From Lepus europaeus (Eukaryota > Chordata > Mammalia > Lagomorpha > Leporidae): DNA of 64,000 nt. The stretch is taken from assembly GCF_033115175.1 (NCBI RefSeq), contig NC_084850.1, positions 102,859,439-102,923,438 of the forward strand. The letters run 5' to 3'. Position numbers and translations under genes: made by a program. Below the pieces are notes generated by a model. It did no database searches, was not told where the DNA came from, and saw only the letters and a list, made by a program, of their open reading frames with translations. Positions 34,106 through 46,189 of the stretch are shown in pieces. Position 1 is the first letter of the stretch. Every line of letters begins with the position of its first letter.

Positions 34106-35820
34106 TCCAAACATTCAGTTTCTCAGCTAGCTACAGTGACTAGGTCGGTGACTTTGTCCTCTTCCCCAGCTGCTAGGTGTTTGGAAGTGAAGACTTACAT
34201 CTGAAAACCGCTAAACTTCCAGGGAGAATGAAAACATTTGCCATCTCCTGCACTACTTGAGACAAGGTACACCTTTTCGTTCATGTCCACATCAGAACTA
34301 TTCAAAGCCCACTCTGTACGATAACAGAAAATAAATAAGAAGAAATTGTTCTTGTACAATTAATTGCAAGAATCACAGAGGCTTCTATATCTCCTTGTTT
34401 TGAGAACCATGGATAAAAGGTTTTTTTTAATTTTTTTTTTTTAGAATAGGTGGCAAATAATTCACAAATCGGCTTTCACGTAAAAAAATGGATTGTTCAT
34501 TTATAAAGATTCAAAGTCTTACTCCAGTGAGCTGGGTGTATTTTATCTCCTTTGCTACACTCCCCCTGTGTGTTTAAATTAGCAGCCAGGCCCTAAATGC
34601 AGCTGGCTGACGTACTAATAGCCTCGCTGCCGTCAAGGGGAAGCTTCATTGCAGGTCTCCGGAGCCGGAACTGCATGCAGTTGGCTGGGCTGAGGTTCTC
34701 CCCCTGGTGACTGCGGAATAACTCAGGAAGACACACTCGTAGCATTTTAATCACACTTTTTCAACCTTTGAAGTGGGCACGGGGGAGGGGTAAGAAGCCG
34801 CTTCCTGCTGGCTTTCAAGTTCCAGAACAGAAGATTTAAGCAAATGAAGCCTCTCTCAGTGGCCTTCCTGGGACCCCTGTTTCAAGTCTGCGAAGGGGAC
34901 TTTCAGGCCTGCCGCGGGGATCTGGGAAGCTGCACAGGCACCTCACTTCCACTCCTTGCATTGCATTATTGCATTTGCCTTTCTTCCCCCGAGCCTCGGG
35001 AAGTCTTGCCTCGGGAAGGTACATGCCTGGGACACCAGTGCATCGTAACCTGTCCCTGCCCACACACTTGCACCAGGTGAAGAGCCCCGAGGTGACCACC
35101 AAAAGCCACTCCACAGATGCTCAAAGTTGAGGCTGGCACTTAGCACTTGGGGCCCAGGGGGCTGCGACTTCCGGGTATTTAGCAGGTCCCCTTATCATCG
35201 GCTGGATTACTTTCCAGCTTATTGTACTAGCCTTCCTTCTGGAAAACGTCACAACAAATGGGCTGAGGGAAGGCTTTGGCACGTGGGGTCTTCTCCCAGC
35301 ATCCTAAAATGGAGCCCCACCCCCCATCCCCACCACTGTGGATGAAGTTAACATCTAAGCTTATCTGTTAACCCAGGTTAAGCTTTCTTAACCTTCCTGT
35401 TTTCACTTCAAATCAGTGAAATACAGTACCAAGGAAAACGGAAATGACTGACAATGTTTATGACAATAGAGCCATTAAGTGTTTTTTTCTTTTAAAGGGA
35501 GCCACTCAGGAGTAATGTCAAAATAATATTTGAAATACCAAAAATGTGGAAGTGTGAGCATTCACTCACTGTGACTCCGACATAAAATGTAATAGAGTTT
35601 GCTAATATAGCTGCGCCCCCTAAGTAGCCTGGAAATGTACTTTAAACAGCATAAATGTTATAATTTCTAGACTTTTAGTGTGAAAGAGTGACAGTAGCAG
35701 AGGTTGCCAGTTACACTTGTATCAGTCCATAAAAGTCACAACGGTACTGACCCTGAAACAAGTCTTGCCCAAGGCAAAAATGGGTTGAGTCACAATACAA
35801 TAAAACAAAACAGAAACAGA

Positions 35821-35843
35821 AACACACACACACACACACAACA
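35821..35843 (+). repeat. (AC)n microsatellite
   Basis: About 10 AC units. Confidence 0.9.
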
Positions 35844-36029
35844 CTCTTGCCTGGGGAGTGTAGGGAGAAAGGAGGGGAGAAGCCCCTGGCCTGGGCTGGG
35901 CAGCCCCAGTGAAGAGTTAGGCTGACCTAGGTTCCCGCTGTCCCCGCCCACCGTGGGAGGAATGCAGAGAGCCCCCTCAGTCCCTGAGTCATTGAAGCAC
36001 CAGAGTCAGCCAGCGCAAAAATGAAACCA

Positions 36030-36071
36030 CTAATATTTCCCCCAGTAGAATAGAATAAAATAATTACATGT
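36030..36071 (+). repeat. Source-like copy of the 42-base segment found inside a SINE
   Basis: It starts CTAATATTTCCCCCAGTAGA and ends ATAATTACATGT. It matches 33641-33682 with 3 differences, while the flanking sequences are unrelated. Confidence 0.88.
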
Positions 36072-36901
36072 CTCCAATTTTATAATACCCACCCCTAGCT
36101 ATAATTTTTCTCCAATTTTTGCACTCCTTCGAGAACAAATGAACACGCACCAATGTAGTATTAAGAAAACTGGGAGCTTGCCTACTTTTTTTTTTCCTTT
36201 CATTGAGCTGCTCTGAGATAAAAATGTCAGTTGACAGATGTAATTGGTTTTGTGAGTAAACTGGCTTGCAACTCCAGCCAAGGATCCAAGTCAGTATTTT
36301 ATGATATGTTTTTGCACGGGTCACCTGCAGATGTTGGGCGATGAGGGAGTTTAGTCCTGCAATTCACATAGTCATTTGGTCCCCGTAGGGGCTATTGTTC
36401 AAATGAGTGGCTGGAGGTGGGGGGAGGGGGACACTGGGGTTGCCTACAACAGCTTCAATCAGCATTAGGGTTTCCAGGTTAGGATGCCTAGTGAGTGCAG
36501 AGTGTGTGGATCAGCCCAAGGCCAGTCTGCCCCTCCATCTCTCCCTCGCTGCACAGTGAGACAGTAGGTCTGTTCCACCCTTTCCTGTTTGTTCCACCCT
36601 TTCCTAGATTTTCCGGTGCACAGTTCAGGATGGGGATAGTAAAATGGCCCGCTGCCCAGAGCAGGTTTGTGTTGACTCAAGACACTGGATGGCCAAAGTC
36701 AGCCTCCCCTCCCCAACCCCACCCAGTCTGCAGGATTGCTGCAGACTGCCCCACCTAGGATCTGGCCATGGTTGGTTTTTGGTTTTTTGTTTTCTCACGA
36801 GCTCAAAACTATCCCTTTCCCCTTTGACTGCGGAGAAATAAAAATAAAATAAATTTAAACAGTATTTAATAAAGCTAGGGATTGTGGTTATTCTTTACAA
36901 G

Positions 36902-36936
36902 GGTGTGTGTGTGTGTGTATGAATGTGTGTGTGTGT
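36902..36936 (+). repeat. (GT)n microsatellite, imperfect
   Basis: GTGTGTGTGTGTGTAT, a short interruption, then GTGTGTGTGTGTTC. Confidence 0.9.
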
Positions 36937-36973
36937 TCGCAGCCAATCATGTCTGTTTTACAAAATGGTCCTT

Positions 36974-37095
36974 TTTTTTAGAAAACCTTTATTTACCAAA
37001 TATAAATTTCGAAAGTACAACTTTTGGATTATAGTGGTTTTTCCCCCATAACCACCCCCCCCACCTGCAAATGAACCCATCTCCTGTCCACTTTG
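36974..37095 (-). mobile_element. L1 3' end, antisense
   Basis: The plus strand reads TTTATTTACCAAATATAAAT then TTCGAAAGTACAACTTTTGG, which is the complement of the rabbit L1 terminal motif (…TACTTTGGAAATTTATATTC… followed by TAAATAAA) seen in sense at 63285. A C/T-rich complement of the purine tract follows at about 37040-37080. How far it extends to the right is unclear. Confidence 0.6.
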
Positions 37096-37781
37096 AAATT
37101 CCTAGCAGCTGGCAGAGGATGAGCGGCAAGACAAGAAAAGTGTAACATCTTTGTTGTTTACAGAACCTGAAAAACATTGTTTGCTCATTGTGTCTGTGTT
37201 GGTGATATCCTTCATTGCTGGAAGATACAGCATCCATTTTATTGCTTCTAAAATCTGTATACTTCACATAGACCAGCTCCTGGCTGGTTGCATGGAAGTC
37301 CTATTTTTAAAAATGTTGATTTTAGTATTTTGGGCTACAGTTGTTCGAATTTGAGAGAGTGAAGAGTCCTTTTTTTTGGATAAAGTTGATCTCAGTCTTG
37401 GGAAAAGTGATCTCAAAGCCTTGGGACATTTCTTTCCCTCGTTTTCACCTTACCCGTCTGTATGCAGTGACTTCTTCGGGTAGCCTCTCCGTCCCCTCTT
37501 AGGGCGGCTCCTATCTCGCCTCACTTCAGCGTCTTTGGATGTTCCTGTGACGTTCTATTTCGGGGCAGAATGACATGCTTTCAGGCCTGCAGTTAGGCTG
37601 TTTCCTCTGCACCCTGCCAGAGGACACTGTGCCTCAATGATACTAATAATCGCACGGTAGTCTGCTCTTGAAGCACTTTTTCTGGGCGTTGGGATTTCCA
37701 GGCCAGAATATCCTATGTCTTCCAGGGCACCTTTTATCACTCTAGTCTTAAGGTAAGCCTTCATGGAAAGGACTTCAATTC

Positions 37782-38110
37782 ATTTTTTAAAAGATTTATT
37801 TATTTATTTAAAAGGCAGAGTTACAGAGAGGCAGAGACAGAGAGAGAGAGAAAGGTCATGCATCTACTGGTTCACTCCCCAGATGGCCACAATGACTGGA
37901 GCTGCACTGATCCAAAGCCAGGAGTCAGGGGATTCTTCTGGTCTCCCATGTGGGTGCAGGGGCCCAAGGACTTGAGCCACCTTCTACTGCTTTCCCATGC
38001 CATAGCAAAGAGCTGGATCGGAAGTGGAGCAGACGGGTCTCGAACCAGCGCCCATATGGGACGCCGGCACTGCAGGCGGTAGCTCTACCTGCTATGCCAC
38101 AGCTCTGGCT
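37782..38110 (-). mobile_element. C-type SINE, antisense
   Basis: The copy is full length, with tail TTAAAAGATTTATTTATTTA, body, and end TGCTATGCCACAGCTCTGGC. CTTCAATTC occurs at 37773-37781 and 38117-38125 as target-site duplication. Confidence 0.92.
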
Positions 38111-38125
38111 TCAGGCCTTCAATTC

Positions 38126-38980
38126 TATAAGCAGTAACACATCTATGTCAGAGGTTAATGGCAGAATGCAATTCCACGGCCAAGTCCATTTCAGGAGGAG
38201 GGGATCTGCTGGCTCAGAACACGGTCATCAGGGAAGGCAAAAAGATCCACCAGCAGCTGAACGCTCTGGTTTATTCTCAGCAGCCAGCAGGACAGACTTC
38301 GGTATGAACAAAGCCAGCTGTAGATGTCAGTGTAGCCACTGCCTCAGGGCCTGGGGTTAAGGGGGAAGGGAGCAAAGCTAAAGGAGTCCAGTTCTCCTGA
38401 AGACATCACTGAGCTCTGCAATGCTTCTGCAATTGACACTGCTTCCCATTCAGCTCCCAAACACTTCTCTACTTCCCCGTGTTCTTGAACTTGGGCCAGC
38501 GCGGTTTCTTAGTCCCTACCGCACTTGAGCAGCAATGATTCTTTCAGGAGAGCAAGTTCCTTCAGTGCCACTGTGAAGCAAGAGGACGCAGAGCCAGGCA
38601 ATCTCACAAAGAGAGAGGTTCATTTAGGAGTCACCTTGTCCAACGTGTCAGACGCAAAAAACCAAGGCCAGTTTGGCTTTTGTAGTTTCATTCTTTCCTG
38701 GGCTGCTCACGGTAAAAGTGTACTGAAGAATTTCCAATCAGCACTTTGTGAATGTTTTTAAAAGCATCACTCCTAACTATGTATGTGACATTTGTATTCG
38801 TGAGAAGGAAATCTCTGCCAAGGTCAAAACAGAAACACACACACACAAAGAAAACCCTTAGAAACCCTTCTGAATCCTGCCTCAAAAACTGCAGATGGGC
38901 ACTCGTGCCCATCCCCCTTAAGAACACAAAGAGCGTTCTCAGGAACACAGAGCAAATGTATGAAGGATTAAACCTCATTT
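38126..38980. other. CHST7 intron interval with no recognised element
   Basis: Unique sequence. A short (AC)n run lies at about 38836-38847. The plus frame at 38525-38761 has no family resemblance and sits in an intron. Confidence 0.4.
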
Positions 38981-38994
38981 AAAAATCACTAATG

Positions 38995-39338
38995 GGGCCG
39001 GCGCTGTGGTGTAATGGGTAAAGCCGCTGCCTGCAGTGCTGGCATCCCATATGGGCAGCGGTTCAAGTCCTGGCTGCTCCACTTCCAATCCAGCTCTTTG
39101 CTGTGGCCTAGGAAAGCAGCAGAAGAGGACCCAAGTCCTTGGGTCCCTGCACCTTCATGGGAGACCTGGAAGAAGCTCCTGGCTCCTGGTTTCGGATTGG
39201 TGCAGCTCCGACTGTCGCAGCCAATTGGGGAGTAAACCAGCGTATGGAAGGCCTCTCTCTCTCTCTCTCTGCCTCTCCTTTCTCTCTCTCTCTCTGTGCA
39301 ACCCTGATTTTCAAATAAATAAATAAATCTTTTTTTAA
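38995..39338 (+). mobile_element. C-type SINE with target-site duplication
   Basis: It is close to consensus: GGGCCGGCGCTGTGGTGTAA through AAATAAATAAATAAATC. The flanks AAAAATCACTAATG (38981-38994) and AAAAATCACTGATG (39339-39352) differ at one base. Confidence 0.94.
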
Positions 39339-39925
39339 AAAAATCACTGATGTTCAAGTTCACAAGTACAATCCATTGCAACAGAACAAAATGACGGTCA
39401 TCTGGGCAACAACCTGATGTGCTAGTGCACTTTTATAAGGGGATAGTTGTTTTTTCCGTCAAACTGTACCATCCGTGCAGAGGTAAGAAGTTGATTTCAT
39501 CATCTTGGCATCCTTGTTAACATAACCCAAAGTATAAAGCAATCACTCATCGTCTCATGTGAACTGACTATAGGGACAGACAGAGCCAAGGTTGCTGGGA
39601 TTTTCCAACCATCAGACTAGCTAAGATGAAGAAATTCAATGAAATCCATGTTGTTGAAAGTCTGGGAAACAGATGCTCTCAGAAACTGCTGGTGGGAGCA
39701 AAAGCTGGTGTGAATTTGAAGACCTTTATGTTTCAACATATAAAAAGCATATCAAAAAGCCTTTTGATAATGAGGTCACTCTCATACAGGGATTTTTCCA
39801 ACAGATATGATCATGTGGATGCAAAGAAAGTATAAGGATGCTACTAAGATTGTAATGAAATATAGCAAAAAAAAAAAAAAAAACCCAGAATAACTTAAAT
39901 GTGCTACAGTATGGAACTTGGAACT

Positions 39926-40128
39926 TCAAAAACTTCATGGAATATGGAATTAAAAGGAAACTTCATTTTGGTACAAAATGTTTTGGAATCCATGCACACA
40001 AAAGACCTTCAGAAATTTCACAGAAAATGTGTATCATAAAAAGCCATGCATGAACTTCAATTTTTTTACACCAAAATAATCTTTTAACTTCATTTTCCCT
40101 TGGATATTTTGAATTGCCCTCGCATGTT
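39926..40128. mobile_element. Palindromic MITE-like element, copy 5 (long form)
   Basis: It starts GAACTTCAAAAACTTCATGG, then has TTCATTTTGGTACAAAATG. An inner start, GACCTTCAGAAATTTCACAG, and TGCATGAACTTCAATTTTTT follow, and the end is TTGGATATTTTGAATTGCCC. Confidence 0.55.
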
Positions 40129-40479
40129 CCAACAATGAAATACAATATAGCCATTCAAAAGATGACATGAAAAGATTTTCAAAAAAAGAAAAAAAATTAA
40201 CAAAAAAAGAAAAAAAGTTTTTTTGGGGAGGGAGAGGAAGTGCAGAATGGTAAATAACAGTTCAATCCCATTTGTGCTTTAACAAACTATACATTTGTTT
40301 GAATGTGTATAAAGCATTTTTAGAAATATGCCATATGAAATCTACGTAGTAGCTGCTTCTAGGAAGTAAGGATGGCAGGAACATTAAATCTTTCCATATT
40401 GTTGAATTCTCTTGTGTTTTCTTGACAAATTTTAAGAGCACTCATTTAAAAACAGAACATTTGATTTTAATCTTTTGGC

Positions 40480-40640
40480 TGTGTTATCCTTAACAATTAC
40501 CTAACCTCCCTGGACTTGTTTCACCATCCATAAAATAGGATTACTGACTACCTCAATGCTGAGGGCTAACTGTATTTAGCGAGGAACATGGTGCACACAA
40601 AACGGGCACTCAGTAAAAGTCACCTACCTTTAGCACCAAG
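40480..40640 (+). mobile_element. MIR
   Basis: The motifs TATCCTTAACAATTACCTAA, GACTTGTTTCACCATCCATA, AAAATAGGATTACTGACTAC and GGGCACTCAGTAAAAG match a diverged sense MIR. Confidence 0.65.
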
Positions 40641-40675
40641 AAAACTTAAAAATCTCCTTAATTCAGCCTCCTTTT

Positions 40676-41002
40676 TTTAGCTAAAAATTTATTAATTTAT
40701 TTGAAGGGCAGAGAGAGACATACAGACAGCAGAGAACTCCCATGCTGGTTTATTCCCCAAATGCCCACCATAATCCAGGGCTGGGCCAGGCCAAAGCCAG
40801 GAGCCCGGGACTCAATTTGATTCTCCAATGTGGGTGGCAGAGACCCAAGAACTTGGGCCATCTCCTGCTGCCTCCCAAGGTGCGCATAGTAGGAAGTTAG
40901 AATCAGAAGTAGAGCCAGAATTGAAATCCAGGCACTCGGATATGGGATGTGAGTATCCCAAACAGGGTCCTAACTGCTGTGCCAGACTCCTGCCTCTCCT
41001 CT
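40676..41002 (-). mobile_element. C-type SINE, old subfamily, antisense
   Basis: The tail is AAAAATTTATTAATTTATTT. The body has AATGCCCACCATAATCCAGG and GGATGTGAGTATCCCAAACA, and the end is TGCTGTGCCAGACTCCTGCC. Confidence 0.82.
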
Positions 41003-41091
41003 TCTTACTGGTAAGAGCAATCAAGCCAAAAAGTGTAGAGTCTTGCCAAAGTCTCCTGAAGTATTAACAAGAAGAGGTGGGTCCCGAAGCC

Positions 41092-41385
41092 TTTGGGGGT
41101 GGGCGTGGTGGCACAGCAAGTCAAGCTGCTGCTTGTGACCCCAGCATTCCATAGTCTGAGTCATCCCAGCTGGTTTGAGTCCTGGCTGTTCTGTTTGATC
41201 CACTCCCTGCCAGTTTACCTGGGAAGCAGAGGAATCAGGTACTTGGATCCCTGCTACCCTTGTGGGAGACCCAGGTGGAGTTCTTAGCTCCTGGCTTTGG
41301 TATGGCCCAGCCCTGGCTATTGCAGGCATCTGGGGGAGTGAACCAATGGATCTCTCTCTCGTTCAAATAAAAATAGATAAATCAT
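41092..41385 (+). mobile_element. C-type SINE, old subfamily
   Basis: The head is GGGGGTGGGCGTGGTGGCAC, then TTGAGTCCTGGCTGTTCTG. The body is TGTGGGAGACCCAGGTGGAG and the tail TCAAATAAAAATAGATAAAT. Confidence 0.82.
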
Positions 41386-41633
41386 TTTTTGAAAGACTTA
41401 TTTCATATGAGCCAAGGAACAACTGTTACTACTTTATGCCCACACCTCACTTTTCAGGGCCAGCTTCCTCCCCCAGACTTGATGAGTCCTGACTCTTCGG
41501 AAACACCAAATCTGCCCTTAACCGAGGAGTCCTGCCAAGAGAAGACAGGCCCACAGGGGCTTGGAGAATGTCTGCATCAAAGGTGGTACAAACTGCGCAA
41601 GAGGCACTAACAATTTGCACATGATGTGTCTTT

Positions 41634-41966
41634 TTTTTTTTTTGACAGGCAGAGTTAGACAGTGAGTGAGAGAGAGAGAGAGAGAGAGAGAAAGGTCTTC
41701 CTTCCATTGGTTCACCCCTCAAGTGGCCGCTACGGCTGGTGCGCTGCGCCGATCTAAAGCCAGGAACCAGGTGCTTCCTCCTGGTCTCCCATGAGGGTGC
41801 AGGGCCCAAGCACTTGGGCCATCCTCCACTGTCTTCCCGTGCCACAGCAGAGAGCTGGACTAAAAGAGGAGTGACCGGGACAGAACCCAGCGCCCCGAGC
41901 GGGACTAGAACCCGGGGTGCTGGCGCCGCAGGCAGAGGATTAGCCTCACTGAGCCGCGGCGCCAGC
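41634..41966 (-). mobile_element. C-type SINE, young subfamily, antisense
   Basis: GACAGGCAGAGTTAGACAGT, a (GA)n tract, and end TGAGCCGCGGCGCCAGC. CATGATGTGTCTTT flanks it at about 41620 and 41967. Confidence 0.94.
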
Positions 41967-42033
41967 CATGATGTGTCTTTAAAAACTGTTCACACTTTAC
42001 TGCAGTTCTGCTACTCATACACGCCTATATGTA

Positions 42034-42059
42034 CACACACATACATACACACACACACC
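42034..42059 (+). repeat. (AC)n microsatellite, imperfect
   Basis: ACACACACATACATACACAC followed by ACACACCC. Confidence 0.9.
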
Positions 42060-42269
42060 CTGGCCTAACTTCCAGCCCTCTGGTTGGAAGACGGCGCTCA
42101 GATCGATTTGCTACTGGGAGTCTGCATACATTTTTTTGAATGAGAAGTTCTACAAAGGAGCAGTGTTTTTAAAATGCCTGTTCTTTAGCCGTGTGTATTT
42201 AAGTCACAGGTTTTCTTTCCAAGGGTAGTTGTACATAAGCCTATATAAAACGTTCAGGGTTCCATCTCT

Positions 42270-42920
42270 TGATTAAAATGGAATGACATTCAAAATTGTT
42301 GGTTAGGGATTTAGAGGTGGCCAAAATTTGGAATCAACCAAGGTGTCACCATCAGATGAATGGATACAGTAAATGTGGTAGAGCTACACAATGCAATATT
42401 TATTATTCAGCTGTAAGAAAAGAAGGAAATTCTACCATTTGCAAAAAAACAAAAATGGACACAACTGGAGGACATCATGTTGAGTGAAATAAACCAGACA
42501 CAGAAAGATACCACATGTTCTCCCTTATATGTGTGAGGTAGAACTAAAAAAAGAAAAGAAAAAAAACCAAGAAAACAAAAACAAAAAAGGAAATATCTGT
42601 GTGCATCAGTATTGCTGCAAATATAGCTTGGTAAAACTTTGTTTTCTACCTTCGTCAAACCAATGGTTAGAAATGTTATGCTCTACAGTTTTAATGATCT
42701 GTGATTACTTTAAAATTTACTGTATATGGGTCAAATGGTCATTTTTCCATTCAATTATTATTTATAGCTGTTGTCTGTATTCCGACTAAACTAGGGTCCT
42801 TTTTCTTTTTACATGTTGCACTTATTTGGTGATGCACTAAGTCCTTTTACGGTAATGTAACTTTAAAATATGTTATCTCAAAAACTAAAAAAGAAAAGAA
42901 AGAAAGGGAGAGGAGGAGGG

Positions 42921-42957
<37 letters not shown>

Positions 42958-43036
42958 CATTATATTCATACAATTGTATCTATGTACCATATTGAATCTG
43001 TTAAAAACTAATTGAAAATTTTTTAAAGTTAAAAAA
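42270..43036 (+). mobile_element. L1 ORF2 end and 3' UTR, sense
   Basis: The segment reads TTTGGAATCAACCAAGGTGT, TGAATGGATACAGTAAATGT, CAACTGGAGGACATCATGTT, AAATAAACCAGACACAGAAA and CCACATGTTCTCCCTTATAT, which is the standard L1 ORF2 C-terminal region. The 3' UTR (ATAGCTTGGTAAAACTTTGT, CAAATGGTCATTTTTCC) and a (GA)n tract at about 42926-42955 follow. It is an older rabbit L1, 5' truncated. Confidence 0.8.
42926..42955 (+). repeat. (GA)n microsatellite in L1 3' UTR
   Basis: About 14 GA units after a purine-rich stretch. Confidence 0.95.
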
Positions 43037-43049
43037 GTAAACCATTTTC

Positions 43050-43397
43050 GCCGGCGCCGTGCCTCAACAGGCTAATCCTCTGCCTAGCGGCGCCAGCACA
43101 CAGGGTTCTAGTCCCCGTCGGGGCACCGGATTCTGTCCCGGTTGCCACTCTTCCAGGCCAGCTCTCTGCTGTGGCCCGGGAGTGCAGTGGAGGATGGCCC
43201 AAGTGGTTGGGTCCTGCACCCCATGGGAGACCAGGAGAAGCACCTGGCTCCTGGCTTTGGAACAGCGCAGTGCGCCGGCCGCAGCGCGCCAGCTGTGGCG
43301 GCCCTTGGAGGGTGAACCAATGGCAAAAGGAAGACCTGTCTCTCTGTCTCTCTCTCTCGCTGTCCACTCTGCCTGTCAAAAAGTAAAAAAAAAAAAA
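43050..43397 (+). mobile_element. C-type SINE, young subfamily, about 22-base target-site duplication
   Basis: It runs from GCCGGCGCCGTGCCTCAACA to TGCCTGTCAAAAAGTAAAAA. The flanks are AAGTAAACCATTTTC (ending 43049) and AAGTAAACCGTTTTC (ending 43420), each preceded by GTTAAAAAA. Confidence 0.93.
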
Positions 43398-43435
43398 GTT
43401 AAAAAAAGTAAACCGTTTTCAACATGATTTAAAAT

Positions 43436-43460
43436 AAACAAATAAATAAATAAATAAAAT
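43436..43460 (+). repeat. (AAAT)n tract
   Basis: AAATAAATAAATAAATAAAA-type repeat, not attached to a SINE body. Confidence 0.85.
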
Positions 43461-43614
43461 CAAGGGAGAGTTGAAAACCAAAACAAAACAAAAAAGAAAG
43501 CCTGCTGATTGTTAGGGCTTACAAGGGTAAGCCTCATTTCTTTCAAAGGCTGCATATACTTTGTCAGGGAAGAACATCAAGGTGTCTTAAATGCCTACAG
43601 AAAAGAAATCTTGG

Positions 43615-43910
43615 GGGCAGGCATTTGGCAAAGCAGTGAAGATGCCGCTTAGGATGCCTATCTCCTATTTGGACTGCTTGGCTGCCTGATTTCCGGACCC
43701 AGCTGTGCTCCCAATGCCTGCTTCCTGCTAATGCATACCCTGGTGCACAGCAGCTGATGGCTCTACAGTTGGGTCCCTGACACCCACAGGAGAGACCCTG
43801 ATTAAGCTCTTGGTCCCTGGATTTGGTCAGACCCAGCCCTGGCTGTTGTGGGCATTTGAGGAGTGAACCAGCAGATAGGAGACCTCTCTCTCTCTCTCTC
43901 CCTTTTAAGA
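43615..43910 (+). mobile_element. C-type SINE, old subfamily
   Basis: GGGGGCAGGCATTTGGCAAA, CTTCCTGCTAATGCATACCC, AGTGAACCAGCAGATAGGAG, a CT tract and a short tail CCTTTTAAGAAC. Confidence 0.82.
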
Positions 43911-44022
43911 ACAAAAGGGGAAAATGAACTCTCTGGTCCTATCAAAGGCAGAGGTCAAAGGGAGACATGCTATAAAGAATAGGACAATACACCAGTCTGT
44001 TTAGGACAGTAGTAGATAATGT

Positions 44023-44156
44023 ACGAGGGTACTCAAAAAAGCTGAAGAAAACTGGGATTCACAGATAAGTTACTTCTGGTGCAAAGATGTTGATATGAAC
44101 ACATAGTACTTTTCATAATATGCATTTTTCCATGAACTTTCTGAAGCCCTCTCATA
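44023..44156. mobile_element. Palindromic MITE-like element, copy 6 (short form)
   Basis: It starts AGGGTACTCAAAAAAGCTGA, has TTACTTCTGGTGCAAAGATG in the middle, and ends TCCATGAACTTTCTGAAGCC. Confidence 0.6.
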
Positions 44157-44539
44157 CAATCATGCATTCTTAGCCAAGAAGCTCTCAAGCACAAGGCACT
44201 TGAAGGTATGTGAGAGGGTGATAGAGCCACCCACGTATAATGTAAGCCATCTTCCCCTTTCCGTAACAGCATCCTACGTCTGCTGCCACTTCACAGCTCC
44301 CAGCCTTTTCACAGAAATCATTGCGGTGGACAGTTGACTGCTCATCAACACCTGATCAGGTCCTGCTAGCAGTTTGGGGATCTTTTATTTGTTCAGTGTT
44401 TGGGTTTTATTAGTCACAAAGCTAAGTGTGTTTTCTATCCCAGACTAGTCTCTAAGGCTAGCCGGGGTGCCTGGGGTGCTGCCGAGAGAATCTAAGGGGA
44501 GCTAGGTAAAGTATGTTGACATGGGGAGATTATGATCTT

Positions 44540-44700
44540 GGGAGTCTAACGTCAAATGTTATTCCACCCTCACTAGCCCAGGTGTGACTCTGGGCAACTT
44601 ACTCCTCCGAGCCTCAGATTTCTCATCTGTAAAACGGGTTTAAATAACCACAGATGTGTAACACCTAACTCCATGCATAGCACAAAGTCCTTTAATAAGG
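44540..44700 (+). mobile_element. MIR
   Basis: GTGTGACTCTGGGCAACTTA, CTCCGAGCCTCAGATTTCTC and ATCTGTAAAACGGGTTTAAA are a clear MIR core in sense. Confidence 0.82.
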
Positions 44701-45895
44701 ATCCACTCTCTGTGCTTCCTTTCCCTTGCATAGAGTGTAACAAACTTTGGGGTCACCCATCAGCGAGTTAGCAATGGTACCTTCCTTGGAACCAGGAACA
44801 GGAGCATTTTAGTAAATCCACTGATGGGCAGTGAGTGCCCAATGTGAGAAGTGCTCCGCCGCCCAAGTCTGGAAGAGCCTAAAGCAGCTCTACTGTGTTT
44901 TGCCACAGCACACTCTTAACTGCCTCCAGGGCAAAGCTGATGCCTGGTACCCTCCTCCCATACCCTTCCGCACACGCCAGTCAGCACTCAGTAAATGTTA
45001 GTAAGAAGGGGGATAAAAACAAACGTTTCTGGGCGATTGCCCTGTTGTAAAACCATAAAACGGGACAGCATTTGCCCAGGAGAGGAATCTTCCAGAGGCC
45101 TGTCCAGGAGGGTTAGGGACCACGCTGTTACATCTATAAATACAGACTTAGCAGATGAAAGGATGTTTTTGTTAAGATGTGACAAGTCACTCTGGGCCTT
45201 ACCTTCCTTTACCCTGGAAATCAGGAAAGAACACAGACTTCCTAGCAATTACAGAAACTGACCAGGACAACCAGTTGATTGGAATGCAGGGAGAAAAATC
45301 ACTTAGCCAGCTTCCGAAATCACTCTGAAACCTGGCTCAATCAGCAACACAATCCATCTCCCTTAACATCTTCAACCTTTGTCCTCCTGAGCTTCATCCC
45401 AAGGGAATGCTGAATTACACCATAAAATAATGAATGGAAACTTAAGTCACTTCCGCCCGCCCCGTACTGCTTTTCCTCCTCCTCTGGACTGCACAGTGCC
45501 GAAGGTGGCACCCTTCCAACTCACACTGAGTTTGGGGAAATGCACTTCCATGCCACTAGGTAGAGGCGATGGCCAGCATGGTGCCAAAGCAACTCTTTGC
45601 TCAGCCCAATGTTACAGGCAATGCACTGACCCTGACGCTGAACACTTTTTGAGGTCATTTAAGCCCCGCTTTAGCATCTTCAGATAAACAGTCTATAGAG
45701 AAAGAACCAAAATGGGGGGGGTGCTTTTTTACATAGCTCCTTGTACAGTCACAGGGAAACTGCTAATGCCAATCTAAGGCCCCCTCTCTCAATGGCATGG
45801 GGCCCTGAAGTTTTGTTGCAGTAGAGGAAGCTGACCAGGCAGCTTTTGTGACCTGGTGTGAATGGGATATGGTCAAATATCCTGCAAAAGCCAGC

Positions 45896-45963
45896 CTCGG
45901 GAAAGGGGGAGGGAAGAGGGGGAAGAGGGGGAGGAGGCGGAGAGAAGGAGGTGGAGGGAGGCA
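45896..45963 (+). repeat. G-rich polypurine tract with quadruplex potential
   Basis: There are several runs of three to five G within about 60 bases (GGGGGAGGGAAGAGGGGGAA, then GAGGGGGAGGAGG). It lies in the CHST7 intron 0.7 kb downstream of exon 1. Confidence 0.8.
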
Positions 45964-46189
45964 CATGAGTTGGGAAAAGCAAACTCTATTTCACTCCACT
46001 ACACCAGGGCCTGAGACACACAAATGTATAAAATGGTTGCAAGAGCCTTCTAACTGTGCCTAGCACGCTTGGTAACTTAGGAGGGAAATCCCTGGAGCCT
46101 GCATATAAAGGAGACAGAGAAGAAATACAAAACTGAAAGATCAGAGGGAGGTTGGGTTAGAGTTCATATATTGCCACCAAATCTTGCTT

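Larger units (their letters stand above)
34124..36973. other. CHST7 intron interval, mostly unique
   Basis: There is no SINE in 2.85 kb. Microsatellites occur at 35821 and 36902, and the source segment of the 42-base duplication at 36030. GC content is higher around 34560-35340 than in the flanking intron. This would fit a conserved regulatory stretch, but I see no decisive motif. Confidence 0.4.
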
